A stretch of DNA of 64,000 nucleotides from Noviherbaspirillum suwonense (GTDB lineage Bacteria; Pseudomonadota; Gammaproteobacteria; Burkholderiales; Burkholderiaceae_D): positions 1 through 64,000 of the forward strand of contig NZ_FXUL01000011.1 of NCBI RefSeq assembly GCF_900182955.1, in the 5' to 3' direction. Positions 16,171 to 24,903 of this stretch are shown here, piece by piece. The stretch's first letter is position 1; every line of letters begins with the position of its first letter. Made by a program: the position numbers and the translations under genes. The notes beneath the pieces are model-generated. The model did not search any database and was not told the DNA's origin. It saw only the letters and a program-made list of their open reading frames with translations.

Positions 16171-17493
16171 ATGGCTGATACTTACGAAAACAAGAATCCC
16201 CGCATGGTGACTGGCCTGTTCAATGACCGTGACAGCGCCGAGCGCGCCTACAACGCCATTTCCGAGCGTGGCTATTCAAAAGACGACGTCAACCTCGTGA
16301 TGTCCGATGAGACTCGCAGCCGCTACTTTTCCGGCGACCAGTCGATTGAAACCGAATTGGGCAGCAAGGCAGCAGAAGGCGCCGGCATCGGCGCAGGCAT
16401 CGGCGGCGCGCTGGGCGCGATTGCCGCAGCCGTGGCTGCCGTGGGCACCTCGATTGCACTGCCTGGCCTGGGCCTGGTGATTGCCGGCCCGCTGGCCGCA
16501 GCACTGGCTGGCGCCGGCGCCGGCGGCGTGACCGGTGGCCTGCTGGGCGCACTGATCGGCTCCGGCATCCCGGAAGAGCGCGTCAAGCACTACGAAGAAG
16601 GCATCCGCAACGGCGGCATCCTGATGGGCGTGACCCCGCGTTCGGATGAAGACGCGATGCACCTCGAGCAGAAATGGCGTGAAAGCAGCGGCGAGCACAT
16701 CGTCGGCACCGGCCTCGGCGCTGGCGGCGGCGCACTCGCGGGCGCTGCAATCGGCGCAGCGGCCGGCCCGGTAGGCATGGCGGCTGGCGCGGCGATCGGC
16801 GCAGTGTCCGGCGGCCTGGCTGGCAAGGGCGCGGCGGAAGTCGTGAACCCGAAGTCGGACGATGACCTGGGCGACCACAACATGGCCAAGGGCGTCGGCG
16901 CAGGCGGCGGCGCGATGGCTGGTGCGGCAGTCGGCGCTGCCGGCGGCCCGATCGGCATGGCGGCAGGTGCGGCAATCGGCGCAGTGGCAGGCGGCATGGC
17001 CGGCAAGGGCGCAGGCGAAGTGGTGAACTCGAATCCGCAGGATGACCGCGGCGAGCACAACCTGTCGACCGGTGTCGGCGCAGGCGGCGGCGCAATGGCC
17101 GGTGCGGCAGTCGGCGCAGCCGGCGGCCCGATCGGCATGGCGGCAGGCGCGGCAATCGGCGCACTGGCTGGCGGCGCAGCAGGACACGGCGCAGGCGCAG
17201 TGGTCAACCCGGCCGAGGAAGACGCGTACTGGCGCAATTCGTACGCGAACGAGCCCTACTATTCGAACAGCTACACGTACGACGACTACGCGCCGGCCTA
17301 TGGGCTGGGCTACAACAGCCGTAGCCGCTACAACGGCGACTTCGACAGCGCAGAGCCAAGCATGCGCAACGAGTGGGAAAACGTGCGCGGCAATTCCCGC
17401 CTGAGCTGGGAACAGGCGAAGCAGGCGACGCGTGCCGCATGGCACCGTGTCGAGCGCGCCATCCCGGGCGACGCGGACCGCGACGGCAGGTAA
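16171..17493 (+). CDS. Glycine-zipper protein with three 60-residue repeats and a stress-protein-like N-terminus
   Basis: A 440-residue protein. Residues about 13-50 (VTGLFNDRDSAERAYNAISE) resemble the YflT/general stress protein 17M domain. A Gly/Ala-rich hydrophobic stretch follows (70-132). Residues 181-240, 241-300 and 301-360 then form repeats of exactly 60 residues; each has a glycine-zipper core (GVGAGGGAMAGAAVGAAGGP) and an acidic linker such as NPQDDRGEHN, though the third diverges after about residue 349. The C-terminal tail is Tyr/Asn-rich and then charged. It is probably membrane-associated or self-assembling; function unknown. Strong GAGGAG ribosome site and a UUCG-loop terminator frame it as a single-gene, highly expressed unit. 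Confidence 0.8.
   Translation: MADTYENKNPRMVTGLFNDRDSAERAYNAISERGYSKDDVNLVMSDETRSRYFSGDQSIETELGSKAAEGAGIGAGIGGALGAIAAAVAAVGTSIALPGLGLVIAGPLAAALAGAGAGGVTGGLLGALIGSGIPEERVKHYEEGIRNGGILMGVTPRSDEDAMHLEQKWRESSGEHIVGTGLGAGGGALAGAAIGAAAGPVGMAAGAAIGAVSGGLAGKGAAEVVNPKSDDDLGDHNMAKGVGAGGGAMAGAAVGAAGGPIGMAAGAAIGAVAGGMAGKGAGEVVNSNPQDDRGEHNLSTGVGAGGGAMAGAAVGAAGGPIGMAAGAAIGALAGGAAGHGAGAVVNPAEEDAYWRNSYANEPYYSNSYTYDDYAPAYGLGYNSRSRYNGDFDSAEPSMRNEWENVRGNSRLSWEQAKQATRAAWHRVERAIPGDADRDGR
16711..17217 (+). repeat. Tandem 180-base in-frame repeats inside the glycine-zipper gene
   Basis: Units start at 16711, 16891 and 17071, each 180 bases, with the third diverging after about 17217. Units two and three are closest to each other (GGCGCAGGCGGCGGCGCAAT and CGGCGGCCCGATCGGCATGG recur). 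Such identity invites copy-number change by recombination or slippage. Confidence 0.75.
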
Positions 17494-17518
17494 TCGCCGC
17501 CTGACGTTCCCGCAATAG

Positions 17519-17548
17519 AAAACCGGCCGTTCGCGGCCGGTTTTTTTT
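17519..17548 (+). terminator. Rho-independent terminator with UUCG tetraloop
   Basis: AACCGGCCG TTCG CGGCCGGTT is a nine-pair perfect stem with the extra-stable UUCG loop, followed by a run of eight T in total. It begins 26 bases after the stop of the glycine-zipper gene, so it ends that transcript. Confidence 0.92.
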
Positions 17549-17639
17549 ACGTCCGTGCCGCTCCGGACAAACCCTGCGCCGGCACTTCCGCCCGCCGCCG
17601 CAGTCACATGGCCGTCAACCCCGCAAAGGAGAAACGGCC

Positions 17640-18974
17640 ATGTTCGACCGGGCAGTCATCAGGGCCATCAAAGCCGCCGCGGTTCCCCTCCATGGCGTGA
17701 CGGACACCGACGCCATCGTCGAGGCGATAGGCGACGCTTCCATCGTGCTGCTGGGCGAAGCCACGCATGGCACCCACGAGTTCTATCGTTCACGCATGGA
17801 AATCAGCATGCGCCTGCTGCGCGACAAGGGCTTCGCCGGCATCGCCGTCGAGTCCGACTGGCCCGATGCGCTGGACGTGAGCCGCTATGTGCAGGGCCGC
17901 GGCGCGGCCGGCACGCCGCAGGAGGCGCTGAAGTCCTACGAACGCTTTCCGCGCTGGATGTGGCGCAATGACGATGTGCTGGAACTGGTGAAGCGGCTGC
18001 GCGCCTTCAACGACGGCATTGCCGACGAGACGCAGCGGGCCGGCTTCTTCGGGCTCGACCTGTACAGCCTGCGGCGCTCGATGCAGGCCGTGGTCGCCTA
18101 TCTCGACCAGGTCGACCCGGACGCGGCGCAGCGCGCCCGCGCGCGCTACGAGTGCTTCGACCATCTCGCGGAAGACCCGCAGCGCTACGGCTACGCCACC
18201 ACGTTCGGCATGAAGAAGGATTGCGAGGCCGAGGTGATGCGCCAGCTGATGGGCATGACCGCCAATTTCGAGCGTTACGCCGGCCTGGACGGCGCCGAAG
18301 GTTTCGATGAGGCGTTCTACGCGCAGCAGAATGCCCGGGTGGCGCAGAATGCCGAGTCGTACTACCGCGCGATGTTCGCGGGACGCCATGCATCATGGAA
18401 TGTGCGGGACACGCATATGGCGGACACGCTGGACGCATTGCGCGAACACCTGACGCGGCGGCGCGGGTCGCCGGCCAGGATCGTGGTGTGGGCGCACAAT
18501 TCCCACATCGGCGACGCCCGCGCCACCGAGATGGGCCGCCAGGGCGAAGTCAATCTCGGGCAGCTGGTGCGCCAGCGGCACGGCCCGGAACAGTGCTGCC
18601 TGCTCGGCTACACGACCCATGCGGGCACGGTCACCGCGGCGTCGGAATGGGAGCAGCCGGCCGAGCGAAAGAATGTGCTGCCTTCGCTGGAAGACAGCGT
18701 TGAAAACCTGATGCACCGCGCTGGCCACGATTTCCTGCTGCCGCTGTGCGGCAACGCGGAACTGCAGAAGCAGCTGGGGCAAAGGCTGGAACGGGCCATC
18801 GGCGTGATCTACCTGCCGCAGTCCGAGCGCATCAGCCATTACTTCCGGAGCGAGCCGGCCAGGCAGTTCGATGCGCTGATCCATTTCGACACGACCCGTG
18901 CGGTCAGGCCGATGGATGCGCCGGCCGAGATGCTGCATGAAGAGACGCCGGAGACTTATCCGACCGGCATCTAG
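17640..18974 (+). CDS. Erythromycin esterase family protein
   Basis: A 444-residue member of the erythromycin esterase/succinoglycan-biosynthesis family (PF05139). The active-site segment LGEATHGTHEFY holds E40, H43 and H46, followed by AVESDWPDALDV (E71) and WAHNSHIGDAR, all typical of EreA/EreB-like folds. Characterised members open the macrolide lactone ring, but most chromosomal homologues have unknown substrates. It is not linked to any mobile element here and has host-like codon use, so resistance should not be assumed. GGAG precedes the ATG. A short gene of unknown function follows. Confidence 0.85.
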   Translation: MFDRAVIRAIKAAAVPLHGVTDTDAIVEAIGDASIVLLGEATHGTHEFYRSRMEISMRLLRDKGFAGIAVESDWPDALDVSRYVQGRGAAGTPQEALKSYERFPRWMWRNDDVLELVKRLRAFNDGIADETQRAGFFGLDLYSLRRSMQAVVAYLDQVDPDAAQRARARYECFDHLAEDPQRYGYATTFGMKKDCEAEVMRQLMGMTANFERYAGLDGAEGFDEAFYAQQNARVAQNAESYYRAMFAGRHASWNVRDTHMADTLDALREHLTRRRGSPARIVVWAHNSHIGDARATEMGRQGEVNLGQLVRQRHGPEQCCLLGYTTHAGTVTAASEWEQPAERKNVLPSLEDSVENLMHRAGHDFLLPLCGNAELQKQLGQRLERAIGVIYLPQSERISHYFRSEPARQFDALIHFDTTRAVRPMDAPAEMLHEETPETYPTGI

Positions 18975-19099
18975 CCAGGCCGGGCGCGGCGGCCATCGCG
19001 CCTTTCATTGATCGCGACGGGTATGCACGCGGGCGAAACGTTGAACCTGCGCCGCCCGCACGGCGTCTATCTGATTTATTTCATAACAACAGGACCAAT

Positions 19100-19303
19100 A
19101 TGCAAGTCAAGATCACCCACCAGATGGCCGACGGCACCAGCCAGGACTTCGGCACGCAGGCACTGAGCCACATGCCGCCCATCGGCGAGCCGTTCTCGGC
19201 GGATCACAAGACCTATTACAAGACCAAGGCTTATTTCGGGCCGGACGACAGCGGGCATTACCTTCTGGTGCTGGAAGGCGACCCGCTGCCAGAACGATCC
19301 TGA
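19100..19303 (+). CDS. Small hypothetical protein
   Basis: This 67-residue protein is soluble and of mixed composition, with no membrane segment or cysteine. No family is recognised. It starts MQVKITHQMADGTSQ and contains a Tyr/Lys-rich strand region (TYYKTKAYFGP). It lies on its own between the erythromycin-esterase homologue and the convergent zinc-peptidase gene, with AACAGGA near the start codon as a possible ribosome site. Confidence 0.55.
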   Translation: MQVKITHQMADGTSQDFGTQALSHMPPIGEPFSADHKTYYKTKAYFGPDDSGHYLLVLEGDPLPERS

Positions 19304-19347
19304 CGCAAGGCCCGCCGCGGCGCCGCCCGGCGCTTGCGGGCGGCGGG

Positions 19348-20460
19348 TCAGACGGTAATGCTTTCCTCGCTGCCCTGGCCGTCCGACAGCAGGTTGGGCG
19401 ACACGGTCTTGTGATGGTCCAGGATCACCGCGTGGATGAACCGCAGCTTGTTGCGCACCGTTGGCGACAGCGTAAACGGGTAGGCGTCCGGCATGCCGAT
19501 GCTGCGGTTGAGGCTGTTGAGCACATAGGTCAGCGCAAACCAGTCGGCCATCATGTCATTGAAGGACGCGGTGCTGAGCGGCTGCTCTTCCAGCACCAGC
19601 TGCGGTTCGTCAGTGCGCTTGGGCTGCAGGGTCATGCCGCAGGCAAATGCGGTGTCCAGCGTATCGAGCATGTGCAGGTAATGCGCCCAGCTTTCGGCCC
19701 AGTCTTCCCATGGATGGGCGCTTGCGTAGGTGCTGATGTACTGCTCGTTCCAGTGGTCGGGCGGGCCTTCCTTGTAATGCCGCTGCAACGCGGCGCTGTA
19801 GTCGGCGCGCTCGTCGCCGAACAGCTTGCGGTACTGGTCAATCCACTTGCTTCCCACGATCAGCCGGTCGAAATAGTAATGCCCGCTTTCATGCCGGAAA
19901 TGGCCGAGCAGCGTGCGGTACGGCTCATGCATCTGCTCCCTGACCTTTTCGCGGAAGGCTGGATCGGCTTCGGCGATGTTGAGCGTGATGAGGCCGTTGT
20001 CATGCCCTGTCATCACGCGCCGGGTCGGCAGGTCCTGCAGGAATTCGAAGGCCAGGCCGGTTTCAGGCGACTTGGCCTTGGAAACCGGCGTCAGGTTCAG
20101 CTCGATCAGCGAATACAGCAGGCGCCGTTTCGCCGCTTCCAGCCGGCGCCAGTACAGCCGGTTCTGTCCCGACAGCATCGGGATCGAATGCGTAAGCTGG
20201 CAGGACGCGCACAGCTCGTCGGAGGTTTCCGCCGGCAGCACCCAGTTGCACACCTCTTCGCGGGAATAGTTGATGCACTGCTTGAACAGGCGGCCGGCGT
20301 TGGCCGGGTTCAGGCTGCGCCACAGGCCGTCGCCGGCCGCCTCGAAGGTGGTGATGCTGCGCTGCTCGGGCTGGTAGCCCAGCATGCCGCCGCAGTTTTC
20401 ACAGCGGATGTTTTCAAAGAAGACTTGCTGTGCGCAGCGATCGCAATGGAATGTTTTCAT
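19348..20460 (-). CDS. Putative zinc-binding metallopeptidase with N-terminal zinc ribbon
   Basis: A 370-residue protein. The N-terminus is a four-cysteine zinc ribbon (CDRCAQQ...CENCGG, residues about 5-25). The C-terminal two thirds contain FRHESGHYYFD, an HEXXH-type zinc protease site, and a conserved WEDWAESWAHYLH segment that may supply the third ligand. This matches the Peptidase_Mx/DUF2248-like family common in proteobacteria; the substrate is unknown. The ATG at 20460 matches the usual N-terminus of the family, whereas an in-frame GTG lies at 20475. A tiny membrane-peptide gene precedes it on the same strand. Confidence 0.82.
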   Translation of the reverse strand: MKTFHCDRCAQQVFFENIRCENCGGMLGYQPEQRSITTFEAAGDGLWRSLNPANAGRLFKQCINYSREEVCNWVLPAETSDELCASCQLTHSIPMLSGQNRLYWRRLEAAKRRLLYSLIELNLTPVSKAKSPETGLAFEFLQDLPTRRVMTGHDNGLITLNIAEADPAFREKVREQMHEPYRTLLGHFRHESGHYYFDRLIVGSKWIDQYRKLFGDERADYSAALQRHYKEGPPDHWNEQYISTYASAHPWEDWAESWAHYLHMLDTLDTAFACGMTLQPKRTDEPQLVLEEQPLSTASFNDMMADWFALTYVLNSLNRSIGMPDAYPFTLSPTVRNKLRFIHAVILDHHKTVSPNLLSDGQGSEESITV

Positions 20461-20515
20461 GGAGGCATGTTGCACGAAACGATGAATGCATCAGGGCTGG
20501 CAGCATCCATTCGCA

Positions 20516-20614
20516 TCATATGATATTGAAAAGCGCCATCAGCCCGACTGCCAGAAGGATTGTCAGGAGGGCAAACGCGATGAGCATGCGCTTGTTGGAG
20601 AAGAGTCCAGGCAT
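20516..20614 (-). CDS. Predicted 32-residue membrane micro-protein
   Basis: This short reading frame encodes MPGLFSNKRMLI, then a continuous hydrophobic helix AFALLTILLAVGLMALFN and a stop. A positively charged N-terminus and a single membrane span of about 20 residues are just what real bacterial micro-proteins show, and GAG lies just upstream as a weak ribosome site. It lies 55 bases upstream of the zinc-peptidase gene on the same strand. No family is recognised, and expression is not provable from sequence. Confidence 0.45.
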   Translation of the reverse strand: MPGLFSNKRMLIAFALLTILLAVGLMALFNII

Positions 20615-20804
20615 TTCGCTCGCCTTTTGTGTGAGGGAATCCGCGATTGCGCAACCTGAAGGCAGGTTGGCCCAGGCGGACAAAGACAAAAGTCTAACCG
20701 AGCGGAGCCAGGCACGGCGTCAGATAATTTCCTGATCGGGCGTAGGACAGCGCCTTGTTCGGCGGCCCCGGGGCCGCAACGCGGGAAAGCGGCGGGCGAA
20801 TGCC

Positions 20805-20838
20805 AAAAAAAAGCCGCATCCGGCAATCCGGATGCGGC
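20805..20838 (-). terminator. Rho-independent terminator of the MFS gene
   Basis: On the minus strand GCCGCATCCGG ATTG CCGGATGCGGC forms an 11-pair perfect stem followed by eight T. It stands about 50 bases after the stop of the MFS transporter gene. Confidence 0.93.
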
Positions 20839-20889
20839 GATGGCGACGGCAGCCTTTTCCGGCCGCCCATCGGCCGGGTCAGCAGCGCA

Positions 20890-22194
20890 TCAGCGGTTGA
20901 CCACGTGCTTGGGCACGGTCAGCACGATGGCGGCCGCGGCCAGCAGCGACACGGCGATGCAGTACAGCCCGACGTCGGTGCTCAGTGTCAGGTCCTTGAT
21001 CCAGCCGACCAGGTAGGGGCTGACGAAGCCCGCCAGGTTGCCCACCGAATTGATCAGCGCAATCCCGGCCGCCGCCGCGGCGCCGCCAAGAAACGCCGGC
21101 GGTATCGACCAGAACTGGCACAGCGCGCCCAGTATGCCGACGGTGGCGACGGTCAGCGACAGCACGGCCAGCACGGTGTTCTGCGGCACGAAGGTGCTGG
21201 CTGCCAGGCCGATTGCGCCCAGCACTGCCGGCAGCGCCACGTGCCAGCGCCGCTCCTTGTTACGGTCCGAGCTGCGTCCGATCGCGACCATCGCGACTGC
21301 CGCGGCGCCATACGGAATCATCGTCAGCAGGCCGACGTCGAAGCTGTCGGTGACGCCGGACGCCTTGATCAGCGTCGGCAGCCAGAAGCCGATGCCGTAC
21401 AGGCCCATGATGATGCCGAAGTAGCAGGCGCTGAGCACCCAGACCCGCTTGTTGGTGAACGCGCCGGCGGCGCTATGCACTTCGATATGCCCCGATTCGC
21501 TGGCCAGGCCCTTTTCGAGCAACGCCTTTTCTTCCGCGCTGAGCCACTTGGCCGAGGCGATCCTGTCGTCGAGGTAGGCAAGGACCACGAAGCCGGTGAC
21601 GATGGACGGGATGGCTTCCAGCAGGAACAGCCATTGCCATCCCGGCATGCCGCTCATGCCATGAAAATGGTTGAGGATCCACCCCGACAGCGGGCCGCCG
21701 ATGACACCGGCGATCGGGATGCCCGTCATGAACAGCGCGGTGATCTTGGAACGGCGCGAGGCCGGGTACCAGTAGGTCAGGTACAGGATGATGCCCGGGA
21801 AAAAGCCTGCCTCCGCCACGCCCAGCAGGAAGCGCAGCACGTAGAACATGGTGGGCGATTTCACGAAGATCATCGACGCGGAAATCACGCCCCAGCTGAT
21901 CATGATGCGGGCGATCCACTTGCGCGCGCCGAAGCGGTGCAGCGCGATATTGCTCGGCACCTCGAAGATGAAATAGCCGATGAAAAAGATGCCGGCGCCC
22001 AGGCCGTAGATGGTTTCGCTGAACTTCAGGTCGGACAGCATCTGCAGCTTCGCAAAGCCGACGTTGACGCGGTCGAGGTAGGCAAAGACGTAGCAAAGGA
22101 ACAGGAAAGGGATCAGGCGCCAGGTCACCTTGGCATAGGTATCTTCCTCGCTGCTACGCTGCGCGACGGCGTCGCCGTAAGCGGTTTTCAACAT
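20890..22194 (-). CDS. MFS transporter, anion:cation symporter (ACS) family
   Basis: A 434-residue permease with about 12 membrane helices. The signature segment LCYVFAYLDRVNVGFAKLQM near the N-terminus and LRFLLGVAEAGFFPGIILYL are typical of the ACS family (phthalate, tartrate, 4-hydroxyphenylacetate and glucarate permeases), which import organic anions with protons. It follows the class II aldolase gene after 74 bases on the same strand and ends in a strong terminator. It likely imports the substrate or precursor of that enzyme. The exact anion is not readable. Confidence 0.9.
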   Translation of the reverse strand: MLKTAYGDAVAQRSSEEDTYAKVTWRLIPFLFLCYVFAYLDRVNVGFAKLQMLSDLKFSETIYGLGAGIFFIGYFIFEVPSNIALHRFGARKWIARIMISWGVISASMIFVKSPTMFYVLRFLLGVAEAGFFPGIILYLTYWYPASRRSKITALFMTGIPIAGVIGGPLSGWILNHFHGMSGMPGWQWLFLLEAIPSIVTGFVVLAYLDDRIASAKWLSAEEKALLEKGLASESGHIEVHSAAGAFTNKRVWVLSACYFGIIMGLYGIGFWLPTLIKASGVTDSFDVGLLTMIPYGAAAVAMVAIGRSSDRNKERRWHVALPAVLGAIGLAASTFVPQNTVLAVLSLTVATVGILGALCQFWSIPPAFLGGAAAAAGIALINSVGNLAGFVSPYLVGWIKDLTLSTDVGLYCIAVSLLAAAAIVLTVPKHVVNR

Positions 22195-22268
22195 GGTATC
22201 TCCGTTGCTTGTTATTGCAGGCGGAGCGCAGCCCGGGCCGCGCTCGCCTGTTCTTCATGCGGGCATGC

Positions 22269-23135
22269 TTAACTGAACATATCCGGGTTGGTCTGGACCA
22301 GCTGCTCGTAGATGGGCTGGAAATGCAGCCAGCCGATGTACTCGCTGCCGACATGCTCGCGGCTGTAGCGGGAGCTGTGCTCCGGCACCATCACCGGCTT
22401 GATGCCGGTCGCCTCGACCAGCAGCTGCTGCTGGCAGCAGCGCTCCAGCGCGATGAACCAGAATGCCGCCGCCTCGATGCTGTGGCGGCTCACGGTCAGC
22501 AGGCCATGGTTCTGGTGGATCGCGGCCTTCACGTCCTTGAAGTAATCAGCGACGGACAGGCCGGCCTTTTCCTCGACCGCAACGGCGCCGGCCTCGTCCC
22601 TGATGACCACGTGGTCCTCGAAGAATGCGGCCGCATCCTGCGTGATCGGGTCCAGCGGGCGTCCCAGCGCGGCGAACGCGGTGCCATACACCGAATGCGC
22701 GTGGCACATCGCCACGATGTCCGGATTGGCTTCATGCACCGCCGCATGCAGCACGAAACCCGCGCGGTTCAGCGCATGGCTTCCCTCGACGACCTTGCCG
22801 GTGTGGTCAGCCAGGATCAGGTTCGACAGCCTGACCTGCGAAAAATGCACGGCCATCGGGTTGGTCCAGTAAAGGTCCGGGTATTCCGGGTCGCGCACGG
22901 TCAGGTGGCCGGCAAAGCCATAGTCCAGGTTGTGCAGCGCAAATGCGCGGCATGCGGCGACCAGGCGCTCCTTGCGATGCTGCCTTTCCTCGGCAAAGGT
23001 GGAAAAGTCCGGGATGCTCGGGAATTTCAGGCCGGCCTGCTTGGGCCGGTAGATCGAATTATTCGACGGATGGGAAACGGTGCGCCGCAGTTCTGCCTGC
23101 TGCGCGCGCGTGTCGATCGGCGCCTTGCTGCTCAT
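22269..23135 (-). CDS. Class II aldolase/adducin family protein
   Basis: A 288-residue class II aldolase/adducin fold. Zinc-ligand histidines are visible in AMCHAHSVYGTAF and in HQNHGLLTV. Members include fuculose-phosphate aldolases, decarboxylases and dehydratases, and this longer form with an N-terminal extension resembles the versions found beside ACS transporters. The reaction is therefore uncertain. AGGAGG precedes the ATG. It is transcribed with the MFS gene, and a LysR gene lies upstream on the same strand with an inverted repeat in between. Confidence 0.82.
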   Translation of the reverse strand: MSSKAPIDTRAQQAELRRTVSHPSNNSIYRPKQAGLKFPSIPDFSTFAEERQHRKERLVAACRAFALHNLDYGFAGHLTVRDPEYPDLYWTNPMAVHFSQVRLSNLILADHTGKVVEGSHALNRAGFVLHAAVHEANPDIVAMCHAHSVYGTAFAALGRPLDPITQDAAAFFEDHVVIRDEAGAVAVEEKAGLSVADYFKDVKAAIHQNHGLLTVSRHSIEAAAFWFIALERCCQQQLLVEATGIKPVMVPEHSSRYSREHVGSEYIGWLHFQPIYEQLVQTNPDMFS

Positions 23136-23229
23136 GCTTGCCTCCTGTGACTGGGGTGGAACGGGGATGAATGAATGGCGTCACGATAAGGCAGCCGCCG
23201 TCGCCGATCCAGACACGGGGCGCGATAAG

Positions 23230-23252
23230 ATTTATTACAGCAGGGAATAAAT
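23230..23252. promoter_or_regulatory. Putative LysR operator upstream of the aldolase/MFS operon
   Basis: ATTTATT-N9-AATAAAT is a perfect AT-rich inverted repeat in GC-rich surroundings, about 95 bases upstream of the aldolase start. It fits a LysR binding site acting on the aldolase/MFS pair. Confidence 0.45.
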
Positions 23253-23278
23253 AGCGGCTTGCCTGCCGGCCTCGGCCG

Positions 23279-24187
23279 CTATTGCGCATGCCAGGGCGGC
23301 TCGCGGAACGTGTCCACGAAGTAATCGATGAAGGCCCGTATCCGCGGCACCACCTGGCGTTCCGGCAGGTAGACCGCATGGATCGCGGTGTCGTCCTTCG
23401 CCTGGTATTCGGCAAGCAGCGGCACCAGCTTTCCGGCCCGGATCGCCGGCAGCGCAAGGTGTTCTGCCAGCCGCATGATGCCCACGCCGGCCACGCAGAG
23501 CTGGAACAGCGTCGTGCCGTCGGTGCTGCGGAAATTGCCGTGGACCGCGACTTTTTCGATTTGGCCGTTCAGCATGAACGGCCACTGGTTCAAGTGCTCG
23601 CGCGGCGATTCCCAGGTGAGGCAAGCATGCCGGGACAAGCCCTGCGGCGTCACTGGCTTGCCATGGGCCGCGACATATTGCGGCGCGGCGACGACCACCC
23701 GCTGGAGGTCGCACAGCTTGCGGCTGCGCAGCGAGGAGTCCTGCAGGCGTCCCATGCGCACGGCGACATCGAAATTGTCCTCGATCAGGTTGACGTTGGA
23801 GTCCGACAGCGAAAAATGCACGCACAGCTTCGGGTAGGCCGCGAGGAAGCGCGGCAGGGCCGGCACCAGCTGGTCCATGCCGAATGCATGCGAGGCGCTG
23901 ATGCGCAGGTTGCCGGTGGGCTCGCCCGAGCGCACCTGGGCTTCCGCTTCCTCGACGCTGTCCAGCACCTGGCCGCATGACATCAGGAAGCGCTCGCCTT
24001 CGCTGGTCAGGCGCTGGGTCCGGGTCGAGCGGTGCAGCAGCTGCACGCCCAGCCTGCGCTCCAGGCTGTTGATGCTCTGGCTGACAAACGGCTGGCTGAC
24101 ATTGAGGAAATTGGCGGCGGCGGTGAAGCCGCCCGCCTCCACCACCGCCTTGAAGACGCGCATCTCCAGGAGTCGATCATCTTTCAT
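23279..24187 (-). CDS. LysR family transcriptional regulator
   Basis: A 302-residue LysR regulator. The HTH (about 1-60) includes AVVEAGGFTAAANFLNVSQP, and the effector domain follows with WPFMLNGQIEKVAVHGNFRS, a pattern of the DmlR/AaeR-like group. It lies upstream of, and on the same strand as, the aldolase/MFS pair, not divergent from it as is more usual, with 143 bases between. That makes control of the pair likely but not certain. No clear ribosome site precedes the ATG. Confidence 0.87.
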   Translation of the reverse strand: MKDDRLLEMRVFKAVVEAGGFTAAANFLNVSQPFVSQSINSLERRLGVQLLHRSTRTQRLTSEGERFLMSCGQVLDSVEEAEAQVRSGEPTGNLRISASHAFGMDQLVPALPRFLAAYPKLCVHFSLSDSNVNLIEDNFDVAVRMGRLQDSSLRSRKLCDLQRVVVAAPQYVAAHGKPVTPQGLSRHACLTWESPREHLNQWPFMLNGQIEKVAVHGNFRSTDGTTLFQLCVAGVGIMRLAEHLALPAIRAGKLVPLLAEYQAKDDTAIHAVYLPERQVVPRIRAFIDYFVDTFREPPWHAQ

Positions 24188-24405
24188 CGCTAAAGTCTAT
24201 TCGTAAGCAAGGCCGGATAATTTATACCAATCCTCATCCGTCGCGCGCCGCGGCGTTTCCGCGCGCTGCGCGGCCCGTATGGGCCGCAGGAATGTGCGAC
24301 ATTAATGGATCGCGGCGACGGCGCCATGCATATCCGGCAGCCGAGGGGCGGCCGGCATTCCCGGCGCCGGCAAACGCCGTAAACCAACCATCAAGGAGAC
24401 GAACG

Positions 24406-24903
24406 ATGACCGGCAAGAACACGATCTGCCTGTGGTACGAAGGCGGCGCCCATGACGCCGCGAGGTTTTACGCGAAGACATTCCCCGACAGCGCGGTCGG
24501 CACCGTGCACCGCGCGCCGGGCGACTACCCGGACGGCAAGGAGGGCGACGTGCTGACGGTCGAGTTCACGGTCGCCGGCATTCCCTGCATCGGGCTCAAT
24601 GGCGGCCCGCATTTCAAGCATAACGAGGCATTCTCTTTCCAAATCGCGACCGACGACCAGGCAGAGACCGACCGCTTGTGGAATGCGATCGTCGACAACG
24701 GCGGCCAGGAAAGCGCATGCGGCTGGTGCAAGGACCGCTGGGGCGTGTCATGGCAGATCACGCCGCGCGCGCTGCTGGCCGCAGTGACGGACCCCGACCG
24801 CGCCGCCGCCCGGCGCGCGTTCGACGCGATGATGACGATGCGGAAGATCGACATCGCCGCGATCGAAGCGGCACGGGCAGGCCGCGCGCCGGACCCGGCC
24901 TGA
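24406..24903 (+). CDS. VOC family protein (PhnB/3-demethylubiquinone methyltransferase-like)
   Basis: A 165-residue glyoxalase-fold (VOC) protein of the PF06983 group. It begins NTICLWYEGGAHDAARFYAK and includes FPDSAVGTV and CGWCKDRWGVSWQITPRAL, which recur in this family. The common label '3-demethylubiquinone-9 3-methyltransferase' is misleading, since no methyltransferase fold is present; the function is unknown. The ATG at 24406 has AAGGAGA nine bases upstream. The 218-base gap upstream holds no recognisable site. Confidence 0.83.
   Translation: MTGKNTICLWYEGGAHDAARFYAKTFPDSAVGTVHRAPGDYPDGKEGDVLTVEFTVAGIPCIGLNGGPHFKHNEAFSFQIATDDQAETDRLWNAIVDNGGQESACGWCKDRWGVSWQITPRALLAAVTDPDRAAARRAFDAMMTMRKIDIAAIEAARAGRAPDPA

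Noticed and set aside
16711-17217. 180-base tandem repeats considered as a regulatory or satellite element
   Set aside because: They keep one open frame with a glycine-zipper protein pattern, so they are coding repeats.
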